NCBI RefSeq assembly: GCF_021155765.1
Contig: NC_060110.1
Coordinates: forward strand, 5,146,001-5,210,000
Direction of reading: 5' to 3'
DNA length: 64,000 nucleotides
Origin: Diprion similis
Taxonomy: Eukaryota > Arthropoda > Insecta > Hymenoptera > Diprionidae
Numbering within the stretch: position 1 is the stretch's first letter; every line of letters starts with the position of its first letter. This document shows, one piece after another, positions 22,698 through 36,099 of the stretch. Made by a program: the position numbers and the translations under genes. The notes under the pieces were generated by a model. The model saw only the letters and a list, made by a program, of their open reading frames with translations. It was not told the DNA's origin and did no database searches.

Positions 22698-25600
22698 ACT
22701 TTTCGTCGAAGAAGACTGAAATTTTTATTCAGGATACATTGGGAAGGGTGGGGCAAATTTTTCATATCTCAAATAATTTTGGGGCAAAGTGGACCCGTGA
22801 AATTTTTTGAATAACAAGGGATAAAGTTAACCACTTGAATTTATTATTAAACATGAATTATTCGGAAATCGTAATTACTCTAAACATTTTATTCTGTTTT
22901 TAGGCATTATTTTCTTAATCCAATTAAAATTTTATTTTTTCAATTTATACGAGACATGAATCAATTTGAAAATTCAGACGCGTCCATTTTTTAAGATTTG
23001 AAGAGAATTCAGAAAAATTTGAGGAAGTATGTATATCACAAGATTTTCTGTCTCTTGTAAAAGATGGAGATTTCATTAAATAGCAAAAGTTGAATTTAAA
23101 CATTGTCTATTAAAAGTAGCAATTATACGTGTGTATAATCCATCTTTTATTAGTACCGAAAAATATTGCTTTATTTGATTATACTTTGCTTGAATTTTAG
23201 AATTTTAGAAATAGAGAGTTTTCGAAAGAGCAAATTTATCATTATCTCAGATGTGATTGATCAAAAGAAATCTTCTATCGAAAATTTTATGGCCGATTTG
23301 AAACACAAACTTGCGATCTTAATCAAGACTTCGAATAATATTGATTAAAAACATAAAGAAACTAAAGTATTTTTCATTCTATAATAAATCTATTTTTCTT
23401 TCAACTAGTTCTAACAGTGTTTTGGATATGCGGAAATAGATATTGAAGTAAATATAAAACGTAATAACGGTTCAAAAGCAATAATAAATATCCACTATAC
23501 AGTTCAAGTTTAATAAATGCAAATCATTTACAAGTTTACGTCATTTTTATTGAAAAGCCCGCCGGCAACTCTTCTACTTTCATTTCCATCTCGCTGCCCA
23601 TGCAGCTAATATTCTCTCCTACGTCTCTGTATCGACGCAGATCCGGATAGTTAAGGATAGAAGAGCGTTGCGTAAAACGCGCGAGAGAAGCGTCACGGTT
23701 TGACGTAGAAATTGGACCAGATGCCGATGGCTGTGACTAGCCACGCTGAAATATATGATTTATTAATGAACACAGCCTTGAATAACTAAACACAATTTGC
23801 AGTTAGTTAAGCCTACTGATGTTTGTTACGATTTTTTTTTTCTTCTTTCTCTTTTTTTTTGTTTATTTCTTAATTTCTTTTACCTTACTCAACGGGCATT
23901 TAAAAATAAGGCCGCAGAAAGTCACGCGCGTATACAACTGGCGCCGAGTTTTCGATTTCTATACATTACATAGATATTTTTGTCATGGTTATAACCGAGA
24001 GACGTTGGAGTAATTTTTATTTTCAAATAACAATATTTCGTCTCATTCTTAACGTTTCTTAAAAATTCTTTCTCCAAATGTATTTTAAGTCTAAATATCA
24101 TTCCTTGTCTGTTTTCTGTATCTCTCAATTTTTATTTGATCAAACACATTAGAGATATGACGAATTTTTCAACATTTTTTCACATTTTCACAATACAAAC
24201 TGTCGATTTTTAGCGGAAAAACTATGTGAAAAGAAGTGTTCAATGAACCCTTTTAACAAAATATGTTTCAAATCATCCGCGATGGAGATTTTTATACTTT
24301 TCGCTTCTGTTCAAGACCTTGATTTTTTTTTTATGAAGATGAAAGATTTACAAAAAAACTTTTTTAACCAATTGTTAGTTTTATCGAAAATTTTTTCTAC
24401 AGCAAATCACACAATCCTTAATCTTAATTTTGTGAGTTGTGGTCAATTTTTATATATAGACTGATTTTAGAAAGAACTTCAAAAATATTTCACTACATTT
24501 TAAAGAAAATATTTTTTCATAGAAATAGCAATATAAATATCAAGTTTAATACGATTATTATGATACGTCAATAAATAATAATCGATGTGTAATTAATGAA
24601 CGAGCATTTCTTAGAATTTTAACCGTTGCAGATGGCAATCATCAGCGGATTTTAGCTGCGTGAGTTTTGTAGATATTGGAAATAACATGAAACGGAATAA
24701 AAAAAGATTCCTCGTGCATGATTACATAGAAGAAGTTCCAATTGCGGTTCGAAGATGACTATCATTTATTACTTTTCATTCCCACAGCGGTCTACACCTT
24801 TTGCGTCATCTTCTTTATGTACACATTGAAGAAAGTTTAAAAGCCGTAATTCATTGCAGCCAGGATCATATCATCGGTAGATTATTGCAGATATAGTTGG
24901 CAGCCATATTTCCGCCGGAAATAACGCAAACAGTCGGTATTATACACTTTAACTTTTATTCCACGGTGGATCCTCTCATGCCGTTTAATACGAATCTAAC
25001 GACCTTTTAATAGCTTTGATTAATATTCCAAGTTACAGTAATTTAAATCGATGCTCACCAAATTGCATAATTCGTTTCAATTCTTAGTGGTATACACTTG
25101 ACAGGATTGTTTACTTAGTTATTGTTATTATTATTATTATTTTTTTTTTTTTTTACAAACTGCAAAAATAGTGTAGATTTATTAGATATTATCTGCAAGT
25201 TTTGTTTTTACTGAAGCTGGTCGAAACTTCGCATTCTCGATGTATTAATTATTTTAAATACCTCATTACCAAGTACATACATATATTAATCGCAACATGA
25301 CGTGAATAAAATCAAGAATGTCTTGAAAACCTGGATACGACGTATCCTGGTACAATTTTTCTCGTACGGGAAAGTGTAGTATTGCCATATATAAAACAGC
25401 AAATGTTGAACTCGAGTTGCAAATATTTCTGTGGTTGGTATCTACTATATTTCAATTCGATCAAAGATTTCTGAAGCCGGAATTGCGCTCCGAAAATTGG
25501 CGATAATTTACAACGAATTATACTATATCACGTTGTATAACCATCGACGTATGCTGGTTTAGAAATTAGGAACTCTAATTACCTTTGCGATAAAATTGAT

Positions 25601-26871
25601 GAATTTTTTTCCATTCCTTCATCACCGACGTTGACCGATGATATTTAAAATTCCTGTACACATATGTATACAGAATCAGTGCCTAACGGTCGAATGATCT
25701 AACGCGCATGCGCTAAAATTCTCGAGTAAACGCAGTTGTTTTCTCAGGATGACCAATATTTTTGAGGTTACATACATCGCGGCAACACGTCATCTAAACT
25801 TATGGACGGTTGGTGAAACTGATAAAACAATCACTGCTTTTGCTCTAGAATTTTAGCGCATGCGCGTTGTATCGCCAGTTTTTTTTCCGCCTTTCAAAAT
25901 TACGAACACGTCCGTCATTTCGGTCCATAAACATCGGTACGATCAGCCTATGCGATCAGAATACCAACGATATCTACGTGTTATCATTTATACGTGGAAC
26001 TAACGACGATAATTAATAGCCGACGAATATAAAACGCAGCTGCGTATACAGATATATTTATATATATATATATAATATATATGTATGGGTGTATTTAGGT
26101 ATGTGTTTATATATATATATATGTATAGATTCGTATAGGCAGCCTGAAGGGAAAAGCGACGCTTCAATTATTGTTTTCGAGACCAGCAATTTCTCGCAGG
26201 CCGCATGTATTGCAGTTTAACGAACCACCTGGGTCGTTACCTCTGTGCAGCTACGTATCAACTGGATACGCACAGCCATACATGTAGTTGCGTGAAAGTG
26301 GCTGCCATCCGTGGAACTTGCTCTTGGCACCGCACCGGGCGAACGGAGGGCGATACGTGAAGCTCGGCATGCCGGCATGGCATCGCGAACTTACAAGAGT
26401 AACCGTAACCCCTGCACAGGCTGCCTGCAACGTCGTAAATCTGACGATCCCAGCTGGATTCTCAGTTTGAAGAAAATAGAAGTTTCGCTAGGATTTGTAC
26501 TAAGAGCTGTAACGGCTGCTGACGTTTTCTGTCAAAACGTAATCTTGAAGAAACACAAAAGACGAAAAACATAGGCGAAATTATCTGTGAATGTCCTTTG
26601 GATGTTTTTGTGTGGATTTGAATTTACACGCGTGGGGGTAATAATGTAGAATGATCGGAAAATAGAAGGGGCACGATAACGAATTTTGCAAAAATTTCTA
26701 ATTTGGATATTTATAAAATTTTTAAATGTAAACAGTCGTGATGTAGAAAAGTTAAATTGCATAAATTGCAATGTACAGCAAGCCGAAATACACAATTGTC
26801 AGAAATAATCTTAGATATCGAGTATTTGTAAAATTAGGTCATATATTTGTAAGGTACGAGGATCTCTTTAA

Positions 26872-26942
26872 CCCTCCGTTGGCCACCTAGGACGAATTCG
26901 GCCACTCGTACTTTCTCCTACTTCGGTACCTCAGAAGTTACG
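26872..26942. repeat. Dispersed repeat, copy 2
   Basis: Second copy of the repeat at 3013-3092, same orientation, sharing GGCCACCTAGGACGAAT-like and CGGTAC...GTTACGC-like blocks. It is preceded by TTAA at 26868-26871, whereas the first copy has TTAAAA. Confidence 0.55.
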
Positions 26943-27130
26943 CGTGAATGTGGCCGCGGATCCCTGAAACATTTTATTATTCCGACTGTCGGAATATCAA
27001 AAAGAAACCTCAAATTAGTAACCTGAGTTTTTTTTAGAATCTTTTATCATCCCTAAGGGGGTAAAAAACAGCTTTGAACGAATTGTTTCTAAGTGATCAA
27101 CGAAGGGTTGAAAATACAATGAATTGTGAT

Positions 27131-27247
27131 ATTTTTCTTTATTAATATGCAAAAACTCTAATTTGCGACATTTCAAGTTGTCAAGATGATGGGGGTCCCC
27201 ATTGATATGTCGCAAATTACAATTTTTGCATATTAATAAATAAAAAT
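27131..27247. mobile_element. Fold-back element with about 42-bp near-perfect arms
   Basis: The left arm (27131-27173) and the inverted right arm (27205-27247) share TTATTAATATGCAAAAA and TAATTTGCGACAT blocks, with few mismatches. The loop of about 31 bases contains the palindrome GGGGACCCC-like GGGGGTCCCC. The arms form a hairpin about 117 bp long, most likely a small MITE; an RNA hairpin gene cannot be excluded. Confidence 0.6.
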
Positions 27248-30200
27248 GTCTCTTCTGACCTGTATCAAAGAATTCTTCATTTAAAAAATATAAACATACA
27301 AAATATTAGAATGACAAGTGAAAAGATTCAATACGAAATGCTTAGTTTCAAATCGCTTCAATAACGCTAAAAATCTATTAGATTCGCGTGTCTGCCTGCG
27401 TGTGTATGGGTCTGTGTGTGAACGCAGAAGACGTCGTATCCTGAATCCAGAAAAACGGGTTCATCGATTTGGGTGAAAGTTGAATGAAAAATCAAATATT
27501 TGATGATTCATGAAACTTTTTAAGCTTCTATTGCTTCTGGTTACGAGATGGCGATTTTTTTTCTACTCTTCAACAAGTTTTTTTTCAGCACCTTAAATTT
27601 CGGAGATTCGACACATTTTTTCGAATATCTATCGATTTCCAGTTACAAAATGGCGGCAGCACCGTCCTTCGAAAAAATTATACCCTCAGGATTTTGCACC
27701 AACTTTCATATTACATACATAGTATGTTTCATTTTGAGTAAAATGGTTAAATATTTCGAGAAGGATAGAATGCACCGAGGAATATTTCAAAAGAAAAAGT
27801 TATAGAGTGTGGAGGAGTACATGAGAAAGTTCTATCCAAAAACATTTTTTATGCGTATCTGTTTCTCTGTCTGCAATATTCAGCACTTAGAAATTTTTCA
27901 GTTAGAAACGTGATTATCGGATTTTGTCTAGTTAAAAAAATCTGAGCATTTTGTTATCCTTAAGGATTCATTTTTACGAAATGACATCGATATCAATTAT
28001 TAGCAACAAATGATAATGTTAATTAATGGTTTGACCACTGAAGAAGAAAAACGTTAGTTTCAGTGACTTTGTAAAAATAATCTTCCAAGTCAACGAGCCA
28101 TTATACAGTGAAATTAAACGATTCTACTAGATTTTGAACAATTTCAAAGCGATTTTAAACGAAGCATCGATATCCAAGCTTTGCATGTAATTCCTGAACT
28201 TCATATTTCAGTATTTTTGTAAAGATCCTTCGTATGCTTCACAAATACATATAGTAACAGTCTAACGGGGATTATAAGTTGATACTTAATGAAAATGAAG
28301 TAAACAGACGAATAAACCACTGCGCGATAATTGGCGTTGTCTAATTACTGCTCGGAGAGAAAAAAAAGTTAATAAAGAAGAACAGAAGTGCACAGATTCC
28401 GGAAGAGAACTTGGAGGTAATTATTACTCGTTACACTAATTCCACTTTCGTAGCAATGCCCTTCCAGCGTTGCGCTCGAGTTTCACCGTCTCTGGATGTA
28501 TATAAATATGCGAGGAAAGATTAATAACATGAAACGTATAGCGGACATTCTGTTCCTGAATTTGATCGATAAAAATATTATAAGTTTCTGTTTCTGTTGT
28601 CATGAAAAGAAACGGTCAATCTTATGGTTATCAGACCGTTTGTAAGATGATGAATTAGTCGCGTACTTATCTACGACTTTGTTATATGGGAACACAAAGT
28701 TTCTCTGACATTATTTTAGATTGACGATCTCAGTTATGGCCGTTATAAGAGCAGGACATCGGCCATTCACCATGTAGCGTTAAGTCTATCAAGCATATAT
28801 ACACCCATCGATTAATGGGAATTCAGAATTTCCCCAACAGGAATGTATCCAGTGTCTTGTCTACATGCTAAATCGCACGCAGATTCATCACTAATTCGGT
28901 TCAGCTTGTTTCGAGTATCTCACAGACAACCGACGTAATGTATCCGGTATATTAAATTCCGGGAAATGCTTTTAAATTTCTAATATAGTTGACAAAAATT
29001 CTCGTATTACACCGGAAACACTTGATATTCATTCGCAAACTTAATGCACGTAGCGCCGCACTTACACTGACGATGTTTGAGATCAAGATCTCTCCTTCAC
29101 TCATGCGAATGGTAAATGGTAAACAGTGACATGATGTAAACGGCCACTGACTCACCTACCGCTACTAACTTTTTTTCTCATCTTTCTCTCCAAGTGCAGA
29201 GTCACTTCCGTTCAAGTGATTTTCGATCTCGATAATAATAATAAGCTTGGTGGAATGCTGATAATTTGAGAAAATTTTTTTTACCTGCAAATTCTTCGAT
29301 GAAACTTGCAATTTCTCCTGACCACAGTTATGCAAGGATGAATCGACGTTGTTTAACTTTACGGAAAAAGTTTGGTCAAACAAACGGACGGATTCAAAGT
29401 ATAATCACATTAAACGATAAATAGTAACTTCTCCTACCACATTTCATTGTAATTCGAACAATATTTAAACCGTTATTGTAACGATGTCAACTTTACTATC
29501 ATTCTCTAGTATACCTTATGAATAAAAATATTTCTAATAGTCTACCCGTTGACCCAGGTCGTCGATAAATTCTTGTCAACTTTCTTGGCAAAAACGTGAA
29601 AAAAAAAAACAACCAAATAAATCTGAAACTGCGCAACATGTGTGGTGTTGAGAATATTTTGTGAAGCGGGATACTCGCACTCAAACTCAGGACGGTAACT
29701 CGATGTCCGAATGGCCCGTTTCAAGATACCTACTCTTCTCTACAACGCGGATTGCTTCGAGTAATTTATTACTTTCACTGGATTCCTTCGTAGGCGATGT
29801 ACACACGTATGCATACATACGTTTGTGTATATAATACAAGTATTACGCGTTGATACAAGTTCGGTTTTTGCATGACTGTATAATGTATGTACACAGACGC
29901 GTCTGTGTGTGTGTGTGTGTGAACGGATGGGTAAATATTTCGTATTCTTAACGGCGAAAATAGAATTAGCAGGGTAATTATGCACTATATGCGGAGGTCG
30001 CGGTTTGGTAATATTTGCTAACTCATCGTCGGACGGGGGAAAAATCCATCATCCTATGAAGTCTGAGTGTAGCTTCGCTACTCTCGCAAACTATCCTTAC
30101 GTTACTGCTGCTGCTGCTGATGCTGCTGCCGCTGCCGCTGCTACTTTTGCTGTTGTGCAGTTACTCAGTCGAACGCGAAACCACCTTTCACTGAGGCGAT

Positions 30201-33192
30201 AACAGGTAAACAAATACGATTTACTGCCTTAGTGACAGATGAATCGTTGCAAAAAGCAGCGGGATGAAAAAGAGTCGAACAAAATTCTTCTGCATCCGGG
30301 ATTCAACTGCTATACATTTTTTTTTTTTTTTTTTTTTTTTTTGTCATTCATTTTGTCTAACGAGAGTGACGAATATTTAGAAAAAAAAACAATAATTTAA
30401 TAACGATAATATTTATTTTGAAAATTTTTGCTTGCGGTTAGCCGATTTTTTTTTTTTATTACCGTAATATTTAGCAATTCTTATATATATATATATATAT
30501 TTTTTTTTTGTCAACATTGAATCAATATTTTTATACTACTTTCAATGAAAGCTTGATTTCACTCATTTCGAAGCTACAGTTGACTCGCGGAAATCCGACG
30601 AATTTTTTGCTACCATCGGCTCTTGTAGTCCGGAAATTTTTGAAAAGGAGTAGTGACCTTGTGATCCGACAAAGTATGAAAATGGTGAGACGAAATCGAT
30701 ACTAAACATACATAATTGCCATGTTGGATTACCGAGGGTCTACTGTATAAGTACAGAGTCTTACCTCACGAGCTACCAACTATTTAAAATATGCTTACTT
30801 CACAGTTTTTTCCGGCTTACTGAATAAGTCGAATGCTAGTACATCGCGGTACCACTGATTGAAAGTGAAACTTGAATTCATTACGGGGCAGTTGAGGACG
30901 AAAGTTATCCATATACGCAGTTGCGTATCCGTTTATGCGATTGAAGCGACGCCTCGAACGAGCGCGATTATTGCTCGAGTGGCAAGTTGAATTCTTCACG
31001 TTTACCACAGAAATTTAACTAATGACTAATGACGATTGAAAATTAGTAAAATTTACAATTTTCTTGTTGATACTCTTATTTTCATACCGAATGAATTATG
31101 ATCGAAAATTCCTTCCACAAATTTTTAGGTTATGATCGTACTTTTCTACCAAAAATTTTCAGCCTTTAGATAAGAATGTAATTTCAAAGGAGGTCTTTGG
31201 ATAAGATCTTGGAAATGGTCAAATTTTGAACTTCATTTATTTAGGATAATTCCAGTTTGAATTTAAAATTTTTCATGTCATTTTTTTTTCCCGGTTTTTA
31301 CATACTCGTCGATGGTGAGATTGAAACTAAATCTGCATTGGCGTCATCATTGGCAAGGATAATAAGCGATTGTACAGCAAAAATCGATCAGTCTAGCTAT
31401 AAGTTTACTGTATCATGACTTATTTCACATCATAAGCAACAGTTTCCGTAACTATCACAAATTTTACAAATATCAGCTTTTTGTTGTTTAAAATTCACAT
31501 ATTTGTGCCACTTTTAAACACACCAATCACGGTAAGAATCACTCGAAGCCGGTCTTTCAAGCTACTCAGATGACTCCATACCTTGTATTAGCGGTTAGTT
31601 GCTGCGCTGTGAATGCCAGAGGCCCGCAAAAAGATTTCTATATAATTAGCGGTACAGTTAGGCTCACCGTGAGTTAGTATTAGTAGGTAGATTACGATTC
31701 TCTATCACAATCCGCGTTGTAGTAAATAAAATTATCCACAACCAAATATGGACCGATTCATTCAATCGTTTATCTATTCATTGTCATGGAACACACTAAT
31801 TGTTAACAACAATAGAGACTTTGAATTGATTCGACGAACGAAAGGGAATTCTATCACTTGTTAATTTAAGCTTGGGGAACTGGAGCGTGCACGTGAACAG
31901 GAAGAGAACCGAAGTACCGACGTCGATTAAATTCTTTTTACACAAATATTAATATACCCTCATACTGTTAAACAGATTTGCTATGTATGAATTTTATTTT
32001 ATTGAAATAATCTTTTATTCACACTTCAAATTTTATTCATGAATTCTAAAAAAAACTTATTCAAGTCCAATGAAAGTCATTTGCTGCAGGAGTACTCAAA
32101 TTTCTAGTAGAATCGCATACTACGAGAGATTTCGTTGCTCCACTTAACGTATGCACGTGTGTGCGATTCTTCGCTTTCGAGATATAAAATTTAGAATTCA
32201 GAGACGGGTTAAAAATCGCATAATTCACGGTACCGAAACGACTGGTTAAAAAGCTTGATCGCTAACCAAAACCTCTCTATGAACGATGAGCCGTACATTA
32301 CAAGCAATACTTGTACTGAATTTCAAACAGCCTTTGGCGCAGGCGATGAATAGTATCTGAAGGTATATCAGCATCGAGCCGAAAAAGAAGTAAAAAAATA
32401 AATAAAGAAATAAATTGAAAATCTTGCCTCGAAGGGACAGCTATGCTAATATTTGAAAGGGTTTCATTTTAAATACGTATCTTAAATGTTAAAATAAAAA
32501 GAAAACAGCGCCTAATTCCAGTGCTCGTAATATCTTCTCGATAACGGCTATGACTTGCCAGAATTTAGCTAGAATATTCAAAACTACAGTAGTTCTCTGT
32601 AATTTAAAAACCGTTCTTGAAATACATATATAAGACTAATTGTCTTTACAACCGTTTGGTTGCATATTAATTTTCATACGGCCGAATGATAATGTGACCT
32701 AATAAGAGATGCGTAACGAAAGAAAATAATACGAAAAACCCGTAACAGTTGCTTTGCGGGGGGAAAAAAAATAATGCATGTACGACGTAAAATGGCAGAT
32801 AAATTATTAGCAAAAATATAAATATTTATCTGCAGTATATGCTAAATTTTGCATTCTATAATTCGTTTCAGAAAATTAAAAATTTGTCTTGTAACTCTAA
32901 TCATAAAATACAGCGTTTGTTAATATTTTCTTCCTTTGTCACTTGTTCGATCTTAAAGCTTGATTTAACTTTAGAAACAAAAAATAAAAAATGAAGTAAA
33001 CTGAACAAACTATCTCCAATTATACTTATTACACTAAACAGTTACTTGTGCCATGTTCCAGTTTCTTGTAATTCTAAAATTATTTAAACAATTAGTTCTA
33101 ATGATAGCTATATTTTACTTAAATTTTCTAATAAATCTAACAAGTTAAATAGCGTGTAACCCAGGGGAAGCTGAGCTATTCGACACCTCGGA

Positions 33193-33600
33193 ATGGCGAT
33201 AATATTCGTTATGTACGGGTGGAAAGTGTCGGAGGATCGGAAGCCCCCGGGTGGATTATTCCGAGATCTGGAGCAAAGGCAACCTTGCCTCGTAACCTTG
33301 CGCCTGAACCTTCGGGCGTCCGGCTTCGGCGTCTGCACTTTCTCCTCGTGCGCTGGTGCAGAAGCAGCACCTCCTTCTCCCCCCAGGACGAGCAGGCAGT
33401 CCTCGCACTTGATCACCCTCCAGGGTCGCCGAGGTGCCGCGGAGCCGGCCGGACTTCCACTTCCCGACTTCCTCGGCCTCCACCACCTGCCGGCAACCAC
33501 CACCTCCAACTCCGCCTCGAACATCAGGGGAAGGAAGGCGTCCTCTTCGCGGCTATATAACCCAGCCGTTCCGCTTATTGAACCAAGTTAAGCCAAGTTT
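33193..33600 (+). promoter_or_regulatory. GC-rich promoter island of gene B
   Basis: About 400 bp of GC-rich sequence ends in a TATA box, TATATAA at 33554-33560, predicting a start of transcription near 33585-33590 and a leader of about 70 bases. No ATG precedes the chosen start in that leader. Long open frames on both strands here reflect GC-richness and are not supported as genes. The arrangement matches gene A. Confidence 0.6.
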
Positions 33601-33657
33601 TCCTGCGCCTAGAAAAGAAGCTCTTGCGCCGAGCCCAGTGGGCGGCAAGCTACCGAC

Positions 33658-35799
33658 ATGAGGATTCGCCCGAGATGCGCGGTTTGTTGAGTTTTTTTTT
33701 TTTTTTAAATTCATTCAAATATCGATTAAAATATATATGTAGAAATCGATCGTAATAGATCTGAGAATTTGTAAGGAACGATGAGGTTTTTTTTTTTTTA
33801 TTTCTTCCGTCAAGATTCGGCTCGTTTATCCTTTACGATCAGTTTCATTCGAGATTCCATTAAACGTACAACATGTGATTCGATTTCTTTTCATGCATCG
33901 CGTGATTATAAAAAAAAAAAAATTAGGTGAAAGTAACGACATGTCGGACCATCGACTCCAATCACGCGAAATCGCCTCTTGCGCACATCGGTGAAAAAGA
34001 AAGTTGATAATTGCTGATCAATTTTGGTCGAATTGCATACGAGTTAGTGAGATAACTGAGAATATGATTTAGGGTCAAGTGAGAGTGGCGGGAGTAAAAT
34101 ATAAAAACAAACCTCGCGGCCTGATTCGCGTATCCGTTTCAGTGTTTACTACAATTGGTTAATTTATCATTTGGATTAATATTCTAGGTTGCACTAGTGG
34201 TACTACTGCAAGCCGTTCTTGTGGCGAGCAAGGCATTGGATCAAACTCAGCTGCAGCAACAGACACAGCAACAAACCCCGTGAGTATAAATAATACAACG
34301 ATTATACCATGATTTTGTCGGTCAAAGTCAATGCAATTACGACGGTGGCTGTAGTAAACTGCAAACGTAACGACACTGAGCAAGATTTTCGTCATGTATT
34401 AGCCGCTTGGACGGTATGATAAGATAACGGTTGAGAGATCTTTGCACATCCTGACTTCGAAGCATGGTTTAATTTTATTCTCTTCAACAGTTATGGAACA
34501 GCAGTGGCACAAAAGCGATACGGTGATGAAAGCGACTTTGGAGGATACGACGAGCACGCCCAGCCGATTCACCACGAGGAGCACCACGAAGTGGAGCACC
34601 ACGAGGAGCATCACGACGAGCATCATGACCACCACGATCCAGGATACTGGAAGAAGAAGTTGATCTGGAAACCGGGCTGGAAGAAGATCTGGAAACCGGC
34701 TCAGAAACAGATATGGAAACCGGCGTGGAAGAAGATCTGGAAGCCGATATGGGAGCCGACCAAGCGAGCAGTGTGGAAGGAGATTCAGGTCCCGGCCTGG
34801 AAGAAGATTTGGAAGCCAGTATGGAAGGAGATCCAGGTCCCGGTGTGGAAAGAGATCCAAGTGCCCGCCTGGAAGAAGGTTTGGAAACCCATTTGGAAGC
34901 CGATAAAAGTGCCGGCTTGGAAGGAGATCCAAGTTCCGGACTGGAAGAAGATATGGAAACCGGTTTGGAAGGAGATCCAGGTTCCGGCTTGGAAGGAGAT
35001 CCAAGTACCGGCCTGGAAGAAGATCTGGGTACCGGAATGGGTGAAGGTCGGAATTCCCGGGGAGCATTACCACGGTACTGACCACCACGGCTGGCAATAC
35101 ACGAGCCATGATCTATGGAAGAAGAAGCTTGTCTGGAAGCCGCTTTGGAAGAAGTACTGGAAACCGGCTAAGAAACAGATCTGGATACCGGACAAGAAGC
35201 TGGAATGGAAAGAAGCCTGGAAGCAAATATGGAAACCAGCGAAGAAGCAGATTTGGATCGACGACAAGAAGCTCGCGTGGAAGGAGGAGTGGAAGCAGAT
35301 TTGGAGGCCGGACAAGAAGCTGACTTGGATACCGGACAAGAAACTCGAATGGAAGGAGGCCTGGAAACAGATATGGAGACCAGACAAGAAGCTCGAGTGG
35401 ATACCGGACAAAAAGCTCGCATGGAAAGAAGCTTGGAAGCAAATCTGGGTCCCGGATTGGAAACAAATCTGGGTACCAGGCTGGAAGAAGATATGGAAAC
35501 CGGTCTGGATATCGGAATGGTTCCCGAGTGAAGACCACCACGATCACCATCATCACGATGACCACGGCCACGGTTGGGCGGATAGAAAAGACACCCAGGG
35601 GCAAAACGCCCGGACAATTCCTCTCAGTCCTCAGAAAATCGGTGCGCAGGCTGGTCAGCAGCAGCAGCAACAGCTGACCGATCAGAACAAAGTGAGGTGG
35701 GACCGATCGCTCGGAAACTCCCAGCTCCAGGCATCAGGAGTGAGCCAGAGATCCTCGAACCAGAACGTTGGTCAAGGCCTGAAATTCCCCAGTCTTTGA
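33658..35799 (+). CDS. Gene B: secreted His-rich, Trp/Lys octapeptide-repeat protein (474 aa, 3 exons)
   Basis: Exons: 33658-33681, 34188-34279, 34491-35799, with GT-AG introns of phase 0 and 2, as in gene A. Residues 1 to about 24 are a signal peptide ending LVASKA. A Gln-rich stretch and a His/Glu-rich stretch (HHEEHHEVEHH-type, about residues 66-88) follow. The Trp/Lys domain spans about 92-384: octads such as WKPVWKEI and QVPAWKKI, a hinge at 226-248 nearly identical to gene A, then octads such as WIPDKKLE. Within the second half, a 24-residue (72-bp) super-repeat starts at W278, W302, W326 and W350. A His/Asp segment (about 386-398) and a Gln/Asn-rich tail close the protein. It lacks the YGAP region of A. 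Role inferred: extracellular structural protein, chemistry unknown. The reading frame is intact throughout. Confidence 0.85.
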
Positions 35800-36071
35800 A
35801 TCCTCTGAAGTATATATGTTTAATTTGTACAAATCAAACGTAATCGCATAAGAAGCCACTGTATATATTAATATTAGGTCGATTAATTAAGTTACTTGCT
35901 CGAGCGTTTGCTGCTACTTGACTGATGCACCCTTGGGTAGATATTACATATACATATATATACATATATTAGTAAATATATAGATATATGTATACTAAGG
36001 GTTTGTTTTAGTTGTGCGTTAATTTTTTATACTGTTGTTGTTATCATTATTGTTAACTAATTTCACTCACG

Positions 36072-36077
36072 AATAAA
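36072..36077 (+). terminator. Likely poly(A) signal of gene B
   Basis: AATAAA lies about 270 bases after the stop codon, following an AT-rich 3' untranslated region containing TATATACATA-type low-complexity sequence near 35940-36000. Confidence 0.45.
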
Positions 36078-36099
36078 GATATATGATTATCTCGTTAAA

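Larger units (their letters stand above)
16450..33190. other. Long intergenic region between genes A and B
   Basis: No gene can be supported in this roughly 16.7 kb. It contains microsatellites (TA at 17288-17329, poly-T at 18295-18341, TA-rich near 26046-26125, a GCT run near 30100-30150, poly-T at 30317-30342), two dispersed repeat families and three fold-back elements listed separately. One 150-codon frame at 20032-20484 is listed as doubtful. Non-coding RNA or enhancers for A or B could be present but leave no mark I can read. Confidence 0.5.

Noticed and set aside
33108..33661. Overlapping frames of 76-138 codons on both strands in the GC-rich island
   Set aside because: They lie in and upstream of the gene B promoter, disagree with each other in frame, and show no conserved motif; GC-richness explains the lack of stops.
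34399..35670. Minus-strand frames of 236, 185 and 149 codons opposite gene B
   Set aside because: Same shadow effect; the sense frame has a signal peptide, matching intron phases and a paralogue.
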